Shown here: positions 6,554-10,441 of the stretch, piece by piece
Layout: the number at the start of each line of letters is the position of its first letter
Numbering within the stretch: position 1 is the first letter of the stretch
Origin: DATDCV01 sp036524155
GTDB lineage: Bacteria; Verrucomicrobiota; Verrucomicrobiia; Limisphaerales; UBA8199
DNA length: 10,441 bases
NCBI GenBank assembly: GCA_036524155.1
Contig: DATDCV010000160.1
Coordinates: 1 to 10,441 of the forward strand
Direction of reading: 5' to 3'
Translations under genes and position numbers: made by a program
The notes under the pieces: model-generated
Told to the model about the DNA's origin: nothing
What the model saw: the letters and a program-made list of their open reading frames with translations, nothing else
The model's database searches: none

Positions 6554-7433
6554 GCGGTGGCTGTCATTCGTGAAGTTTTCGCACACGGTGTTTGCGTTGC
6601 CGTTTGCGCTGGCGGCGATGGCGGTGGCGGCACGGGACGATCGTGGCTGGCCGGGCTGGCGGAAGAGCGGGCTGATTTTGGCGGCGATGGTGTGCGGGCG
6701 CACGTGCGCGATGGCGTTCAACCGGATCGCGGACAGGAAATTTGACGCGCTGAATCCGCGAACGGCCAACCGCCATTTGCCGACGGGGGAGGTACGCCTG
6801 GGAGAAGCGACGGTGTTATGCGTGCTGGCCGGGGCGGGGCTGGTGGTTGCCAGTTTCTTTCTCAACCGGGTTTGCTTTTACCTGTCGCCGGTGGCGTTGG
6901 GGGCGATCTGTTTCTATTCACTGACGAAGCGGTTCACGGACTACACGCATGCATTTCTGGGGATCGCGTTGGCGCTGGCGCCGGTTGGGGCGTGGCTGGC
7001 GGTGCGAGGCACAGAAGTGACGGGTTGGGAGATTGCGCAGATGCTGGTATTGGCGGCGGCGGTGGTGCTGTGGCTGGTAGGATTTGATATTATTTATGCG
7101 CTGCAGGACTACGAATTTGACCGCACGCACGGTTTGCATTCGCTGGTGGTGGCCTGGGGTCCCCGAAATGCACTCCAGGCGGCGATGCTGGCGCACATGG
7201 TGACGGCGGGCCTGCTGCTGGCGTTCGGCTTGCTTTGCCAATTCCGGGTTGCCTACGTGGTCGGCTGGTTCTTGATCGTGGGCTGCCTGTTCCTGGAGCA
7301 TTGGATCGCGCGGCGCCGGAGCCTCGACTGGATCAACGTCGCTTTCTTCCGGCTCAACGCGGTGGTGAGTTTCGTGTTTTTGGCGATGGTGATTCTGGAA
7401 GTGGTCTTCCAAGGCGGGTTCAGGCTGGGATGA
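6546..7433 (+). CDS. ubiA: UbiA family polyprenyltransferase (MqnP-like)
   Basis: Integral-membrane prenyltransferase of 295 residues, normal for UbiA proteins, joining a polyprenyl diphosphate to an aromatic acid at the cytoplasmic membrane. The first Asp-rich motif is NRIADRKFDALNPRT (59-73) with D63 and D67; the second is DIIYALQDYEFDRTHGLHS (181-199) with D181, D188 and D192. These bind Mg-diphosphate. About eight or nine hydrophobic helices surround them. The NR..DR..DALNPRT form, instead of the ND..D of ubiquinone UbiA, resembles the bacterial subgroup linked to the futalosine menaquinone pathway (MqnP). The ubiX-ubiA operon facing ubiD supports that. GTG at 6546 gives the conserved start MIRRWLSFVKFSHTVFALPFA. 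An alternative substrate such as 4-hydroxybenzoate cannot be excluded. Confidence 0.9.
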   Translation: MIRRWLSFVKFSHTVFALPFALAAMAVAARDDRGWPGWRKSGLILAAMVCGRTCAMAFNRIADRKFDALNPRTANRHLPTGEVRLGEATVLCVLAGAGLVVASFFLNRVCFYLSPVALGAICFYSLTKRFTDYTHAFLGIALALAPVGAWLAVRGTEVTGWEIAQMLVLAAAVVLWLVGFDIIYALQDYEFDRTHGLHSLVVAWGPRNALQAAMLAHMVTAGLLLAFGLLCQFRVAYVVGWFLIVGCLFLEHWIARRRSLDWINVAFFRLNAVVSFVFLAMVILEVVFQGGFRLG

Positions 7434-7449
7434 CATTGGGGAACGGCGA

Positions 7450-7468
7450 GGCCGGCCCAAGGCCGGTC
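7450..7468 (+). terminator. GC-rich hairpin after ubiA, possible weak terminator
   Basis: CCGGCC-CAA-GGCCGG (7452-7466) forms a perfect 6-bp stem with a three-base loop, extended by one G-T and one G-C pair to 7450-7468. It begins 17 bp after the ubiA stop codon. There is no T-run, so it is not a canonical intrinsic terminator; it may be an mRNA 3'-end stabiliser or another member of the triloop palindromes further downstream. Confidence 0.35.
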
Positions 7469-7540
7469 GAACCGCCAGACAACCGGGCGGCGCGGCTCGA
7501 GGGCCAATGACAAAGTCGCCATGAGTCCCTGTCGTGTAGC

Positions 7541-7623
7541 GCAGATTTGTAATCTGCCGTATCGTCGATTTTCAATCGGATGCAGCGCGCCGACGGTCGC
7601 ATGTAAGCCGAGTGCAACTCGGC
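7541..7623. repeat. Cluster of three short triloop palindromes
   Basis: Three palindromes of the same build, a short stem around three bases, lie in order: GCAGATT-TGT-AATCTGC (7541-7557, 7-bp stem), CGATT-TTC-AATCG (7566-7578, 5-bp stem) and GCCGAGT-GCA-ACTCGGC (7607-7623, 7-bp stem). They sit in the 247-bp gap between ubiA and the next plausible gene, which otherwise holds no open frame worth naming. The arrangement looks like a composite REP/BIME-like element. Confidence 0.65.
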
Positions 7624-7709
7624 GCTCCGACCCAAGGCTGAGCGGATACCCGCGGCTGCTTTAAGGTCTTGATTTAGGGGTGGGGTTCAGCGCATTGTTA
7701 GTTCAGAAA

Positions 7710-7964
7710 ATGCCTTTGCCAACCGAACCAGTGACGCTGAGCCCGGAAGAATTGGCCGAGTTGAGCCGGAAGCTCTCGGACATGCGGCACGACATCAACA
7801 ATCACCTATCGCTGATCGTGGCGGCGATGGAATTGATCCGGTACAAGCCGGCGACGGCCGAACGGATGGTGGCGACGCTGGGCGAGCAGCCGGGCCGGAT
7901 CTCCGAATCGCTAAAGAAGTTCTCGACCGAGTTTGAGAAAGCGTTTGGCATCACGAAGCCGTAA
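7710..7964 (+). CDS. Small protein resembling an isolated histidine-kinase DHp domain
   Basis: An 84-residue all-helical, soluble protein. Residues ~13-45 read LAELSRKLSDMRHDINNHLSLIVAAMELI: the segment MRHDINNHLSLI resembles the phospho-acceptor H-box of two-component kinases, with H27 at the expected place. A second amphipathic helix follows (~52-78), so the whole protein could form the antiparallel hairpin of a DHp dimerisation domain. There is no ATPase (HATPase_c) domain and no room for one. It may be a phosphotransfer protein, a dimerisation decoy or simply an unrelated helical protein. ATG at 7710 was chosen because it starts just before the conserved-looking part; GTG at 7680 would add ten residues. 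No clear Shine-Dalgarno sequence. It lies 69 bp upstream of the ECF sigma gene on the same strand. The gene call is good, the function weak. Confidence 0.65.
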   Translation: MPLPTEPVTLSPEELAELSRKLSDMRHDINNHLSLIVAAMELIRYKPATAERMVATLGEQPGRISESLKKFSTEFEKAFGITKP

Positions 7965-7998
7965 ACAGCTCGGGAGAGCCGGGGTGAGGATCCGCCGG

Positions 7999-8026
7999 GG
8001 AACCAATCCGCCGTTTCTGCCATAGT
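7999..8026 (+). promoter_or_regulatory. Candidate ECF-type promoter upstream of the sigma gene
   Basis: GGAACC at 7999-8004 matches the common ECF -35 element (GGAAC). After a 16-bp spacer comes CATAGT at 8021-8026 as a possible -10 box. Transcription would then start around 8032-8034, at or next to the ATG at 8034, implying a leaderless mRNA. ECF sigma genes are often autoregulated, which fits, but the -10 element is not diagnostic. Confidence 0.3.
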
Positions 8027-8033
8027 GGGGTAA

Positions 8034-8609
8034 ATGGAACGAACGGACGCAGAGCTGATCGCGGCAGTGTTGAAAGGCGACACCGCGAGCTTTGAGCCGT
8101 TGGTCGGAAAGTATTCGCCGCGTCTCTTTGCGACGGCGCGGCGGTATGCGCGGCGGGAAGACGAGGTGGGAGACATCGTGCAGGAGGTGTGGCTGAAGGC
8201 GTATCAAAAGCTGGCGAGTTTCCGGGGGGACGCGCCGTTTGAGCATTGGCTGATGCGGCTGGCGGTGCGCACGTGTTACGATTTTCTACGGCAGCACCAG
8301 CGGAATCGGGAGGCGTCATTTTCCGAATTGAGCCAGCCGGAGGTGGACTGGCTGGAGCGGTTCGCCAGCCAACCGGAGACGGCGAGCGAGGAGGCGGCGG
8401 CCGCGCGGCAGCTCATTCAACGGATTTTGGAGCAGCTTTCGCCGGCGGCTCGGCTGATTATCACGCTATTGGAGATAGAGGAACGCTCGGTGAAGGAGAT
8501 CGCGCAGATGACGGGCTGGTCGGTGCCACTAGTGAAAGTACGGGCGTTTCGGGCCCGGGCGGAAATGAAAAAGATACTGGCCAAAACCGCGAAAGAAAAG
8601 TACCTGTAA
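8034..8609 (+). CDS. ECF subfamily RNA polymerase sigma factor (sigma-70 family)
   Basis: A 191-residue ECF sigma factor that directs RNA polymerase to a dedicated regulon. Region 2 spans ~20-90 (FEPLVGKYSPRLFATARRYA, then DIVQEVWLKAYQKLASFRG and FEHWLMRLAVRTCYDFLR). An acidic linker covers ~98-122 and region 4 ~132-182 (LSPAARLIITLLEIEERSVKEIAQMTGWSVPLVKVRAFRAR), with the helix-turn-helix at ~153-172. Length is normal for RpoE-like ECF factors. The small one-TM gene 40 bp downstream is in the usual anti-sigma position. No in-frame alternative start is as good as ATG 8034. The stimulus cannot be read from the sigma factor itself. Confidence 0.93.
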   Translation: MERTDAELIAAVLKGDTASFEPLVGKYSPRLFATARRYARREDEVGDIVQEVWLKAYQKLASFRGDAPFEHWLMRLAVRTCYDFLRQHQRNREASFSELSQPEVDWLERFASQPETASEEAAAARQLIQRILEQLSPAARLIITLLEIEERSVKEIAQMTGWSVPLVKVRAFRARAEMKKILAKTAKEKYL

Positions 8610-8627
8610 CCGCCTCTGTGAGGGCGG
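8610..8627 (+). repeat. Hairpin between sigma and anti-sigma genes
   Basis: CCGCC at 8610-8614 pairs with GGCGG at 8623-8627, and with one bulged G the stem extends by two pairs to a TGT triloop (8617-8619). It begins at the base after the sigma stop codon and lacks a T-run. It could attenuate expression of the downstream genes or be another copy of the triloop palindromes seen upstream. Confidence 0.4.
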
Positions 8628-8649
8628 CGTCTCAACAATTGAAGACCGA

Positions 8650-8961
8650 ATGAACCAGGCCGAGCTCGAGCGAAAACTATATGCGGCGGCGCGGGCGGAC
8701 GCGCCGAGCGAGCGGGTGCCGTATGCCTTCGAGCAGCGGGTGATGGCGCATTTGCGGAGCCAGGGAATGATGGATGTGTGGGCTGTGTGGGGGCGGGCGT
8801 TGTGGCGCGCGGCGGCGCCGTGCCTCGCGATAACCCTGCTGCTGAGCGCCTGGTCGTGGCTGGCGCCGGGCAGCGCTCAAAATCAGGATTGGTCACAAGC
8901 CCTTGAGAATACTGTCCTGGCGGCCGCCGACCAGGACGCCACGGTCGAGACCCTTTGGTGA
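8650..8961 (+). CDS. Single-pass membrane protein, probable anti-sigma factor
   Basis: A 103-residue protein with a soluble N-terminus (~1-50, including SERVPYAFEQRVMAHLR), one membrane helix at ~52-72 (LWRAAAPCLAITLLLSAWSWLA) and a ~30-residue outer tail. Position and topology match a small membrane anti-sigma factor: cytoplasmic helix to hold the sigma factor, one TM, short periplasmic segment. It lacks the Cys/His motif of ZAS-type (zinc-containing) anti-sigma factors and is about the size of CnrY. There is no sequence proof that it binds sigma; the call rests on context. Start ATG 8650 is 40 bp after the sigma stop, with a hairpin in between. Its stop overlaps the next start in GTGA. Confidence 0.7.
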   Translation: MNQAELERKLYAAARADAPSERVPYAFEQRVMAHLRSQGMMDVWAVWGRALWRAAAPCLAITLLLSAWSWLAPGSAQNQDWSQALENTVLAAADQDATVETLW

Positions 8962-9383
8962 ACTCCTGGAAAGCGATCCTGGCCGCGCTGGTGATCTTTG
9001 GCGCCGGTGGACTAACCGGAGGAGTATTGAGCTGGCGCATACGGGAAGCGAACGTGTTGCAGCGTCCCCACCGCGCATCCCAGCCGGGCTCGCCCGGGGG
9101 CTGGCGGCTCGAGTTTCTGCGGCGGGCGCAGCGGGAGCTGGATCTTTCGCCGGAACAGCGTGAACGGGTTGACAAGATCCTGAAGGAAAGTCAGGAGCGT
9201 TCGCGGATGATTATGGAGCCGATCTCACCCCAGATCCGGGCCGAAATGCAGCGGACAAAGGATGAGTTCCGGAGCGTGTTAACCCCCCAACAGCAGAAGC
9301 GGTTTGACGAACTGCTGAAGAAACCTTCGCACCCGCGCGACCAGCGCCGTTCGCAGAGCGCCAACGGCTCGAAGGCGCCGTGA
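8958..9383 (+). CDS. Membrane-anchored CpxP/CnrX-like periplasmic sensor
   Basis: A 141-residue protein with an N-terminal membrane anchor (~5-26, AILAALVIFGAGGLTGGVLSW, no clear cleavage site), then a periplasmic helical domain. It carries two LTxxQ-type motifs, LSPEQ at 63-67 and LTPQQ at 108-112, in the spacing of the Spy/CpxP/ZraP and CnrX (heavy-metal resistance) families. The tail is basic and disordered (~123-141). Such proteins sense misfolded protein or metal ions and control envelope stress regulators. The start is GTG 8958, overlapping the upstream TGA by 4 bp (GTGA), a sign of translational coupling; TTG at 8955 is possible but less likely. Metal ligands are not obvious: one His before the helical core and few Met. 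Stimulus unknown. Confidence 0.78.
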   Translation: MNSWKAILAALVIFGAGGLTGGVLSWRIREANVLQRPHRASQPGSPGGWRLEFLRRAQRELDLSPEQRERVDKILKESQERSRMIMEPISPQIRAEMQRTKDEFRSVLTPQQQKRFDELLKKPSHPRDQRRSQSANGSKAP

Positions 9384-9394
9384 CAAGCGGGCAC

Positions 9395-10441
9395 TCAGGG
9401 CCTGGTGAGCGCGGCCGGAGTGGTTGCCACCCAAACTTCCATTGGTGAGAGCCCGCGGTTGTTCCAAAGAGCGTAAGGGATGGCGGTGAGCTTTGCGGCA
9501 GTAGCCGGCAATTGGTCGCCGGCTGGTTTCCCGGCCCTTTGAGCGCCGGAAATTGAGAGCACGGTAATTCCCCCCATCAACGCTTTGTTCATCACCGGCT
9601 TGACCGAGGCTTTCTGCGGCAGCACACAGTCGGACACGCTACCGTTATTATCGACGCCTTCGAGGCAGTAGACGATCGGGCCGCGTTCGAGGGCGACGCG
9701 GTTGCGGGTAGCGGCAATTCTTGGGTGCCCGCTGACGCGGCGGACGAGCATGGGGAGGTCCAGGGTCACCACATCGCCGGCTTTCCACTCGCGAGCGATT
9801 GCGATGTAACCCCGCTCGACGTCGGGGGCAACCTTGCGGTTGTTGACGCGGACGGACCACGCGGCCGGCTTCGGGTTCTCGTAGGCATACAGGTCGCCGG
9901 GCAGCGGACGACCTTGCGCCCAGCCGGGGATGCGGACGCACAGCGTGAAGGCGGTGGTTTTTTCGGGCGAGACCGCCAGCTTGACCGTGCCATCCCACGG
10001 GTAACCGGTTTGCTGGGAGAGCTTAACGGCGGTGCCTTTGATGTTCGCGGTGGCGTCGCTTTGGGCATAGAGGTTGACGAAGAGACGGTCGTCGCGCACG
10101 GCATAGAAATAACCGGTGAGTGCGGCCATCGTGCGCAAGATGTTCGGCGGGCAGCAGGCGCAGCCGAACCACGGCGCGCGGCCGGCGTGGCCATGGTTGT
10201 TGACTGTCTTGCCGTCGTACTCGAGCGGGTTGGGGTAAAAGAAGTGGTCGCCCGTGAGGGACACGCCGCTGGGAAAACCGTTGTAGAGCGTGCGCTCGAA
10301 CACGTCCATGTATTTGGCGTCGCCGCTCAGGAGGAACATGCGGTGGTTCCACATCAGGAACGCGATGGCGGCGCAGGTTTCGTTGTAGCAGTTGTTGGGC
10401 AGTTCGTAATCGTCTCCGTAGGCCTCGCCCGCGGCGCGGGC
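9395..10441 (-). CDS. GH127 beta-L-arabinofuranosidase-like glycosidase, 5' end beyond the window
   Basis: The frame is open from the window edge to the TGA at 9395, giving the C-terminal 348 residues of a GH127 (former DUF1680) enzyme, which hydrolyses terminal beta-L-arabinofuranosides; full proteins are about 600-650 residues. Visible residues begin within the (alpha/alpha)6 barrel: GEAYGDDYELPNNCYNETCA at 5-24, where E6 probably equals the acid/base Glu and E21 and C23 are zinc ligands. WFGCACCPPN follows (~91-100), with C96-C97 as nucleophile and ligand of the zinc-thiolate site. Spacing to C23 is close to that of the characterised HypBA1. From ~130 onward are the C-terminal beta-sandwich domains (FTLCVRIPGWAQG, ALERGPIVYCLEG). 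ATG at 10354 is internal, not the start. It is convergent with the sensor gene, 11 bp away, with no visible terminator between them. Actual sugar specificity is unproven. Confidence 0.92.
   Translation of the reverse strand, partial: ARAAGEAYGDDYELPNNCYNETCAAIAFLMWNHRMFLLSGDAKYMDVFERTLYNGFPSGVSLTGDHFFYPNPLEYDGKTVNNHGHAGRAPWFGCACCPPNILRTMAALTGYFYAVRDDRLFVNLYAQSDATANIKGTAVKLSQQTGYPWDGTVKLAVSPEKTTAFTLCVRIPGWAQGRPLPGDLYAYENPKPAAWSVRVNNRKVAPDVERGYIAIAREWKAGDVVTLDLPMLVRRVSGHPRIAATRNRVALERGPIVYCLEGVDNNGSVSDCVLPQKASVKPVMNKALMGGITVLSISGAQRAGKPAGDQLPATAAKLTAIPYALWNNRGLSPMEVWVATTPAALTRP

Noticed and set aside
6918..7460. 180-codon minus-strand open frame
   Set aside because: Antisense to the UbiA homologue with both Asp-rich motifs; composition is typical of an antisense shadow (Gln/Arg/His-rich).
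7541..7623. CRISPR array or tRNA
   Set aside because: Stems have different sequences and no regular spacer; none folds as a cloverleaf with a T-loop motif.
10352..10354. ATG at 10354 as start of the GH127 gene
   Set aside because: The frame stays open upstream to the window edge and encodes the conserved GE...ETC active-site region, so this Met is internal.

Overview
The window is GC-rich (roughly 60% by eye) and reads as a bacterial chromosome fragment, most likely from a Verrucomicrobiota-type organism (Pedosphaera/Limisphaerales-like). This rests on a combination rather than one marker: a UbiA/UbiX/UbiD set as used for menaquinone by the futalosine route, a large secreted beta-helix protein, a GH127 glycosidase, a DUF2721 membrane protein, GTG/TTG starts with weak Shine-Dalgarno sequences, and short triloop palindromes in the intergenic gaps. 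Planctomycetes or Acidobacteria are not excluded.

Left part, minus strand (1-5551). The N-terminal 518 residues of a secreted right-handed beta-helix protein run off the left edge (stop not in the window). After a 357-bp gap come a small two-helix membrane protein (DUF2721), a 12-TM APC-family amino-acid permease, and a UbiD-type decarboxylase just upstream of the permease, probably co-transcribed with it. The permease stop codon lies inside a tandem 8-bp repeat.

Centre, plus strand (5898-7433). Divergent from ubiD across a 346-bp gap holding a 29-bp inverted repeat, ubiX (flavin prenyltransferase) and a UbiA-family polyprenyltransferase form an operon. UbiX makes the prenylated FMN used by UbiD. 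UbiA attaches the isoprenoid tail to an aromatic acid, and UbiD removes the carboxylate. The motifs and grouping fit the late futalosine steps, but the quinone cannot be proven from this window. A GA-rich spacer between ubiX and ubiA contains a possible 33-codon micro-ORF.

Right part. The 7434-7709 gap carries several short hairpins. It is followed by an 84-residue protein that looks like an isolated histidine-kinase DHp hairpin, then an ECF sigma factor, a one-TM protein in the anti-sigma position, and a membrane-anchored CpxP/CnrX-like sensor overlapping it by 4 bp. The last three look like a trans-envelope signalling cassette analogous in composition to CnrYXH. Convergent to it and running off the right edge is the C-terminal 348 residues of a GH127 beta-L-arabinofuranosidase-like enzyme with its zinc/nucleophile cysteines intact. 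No tRNA, rRNA, CRISPR array or transposase was seen.
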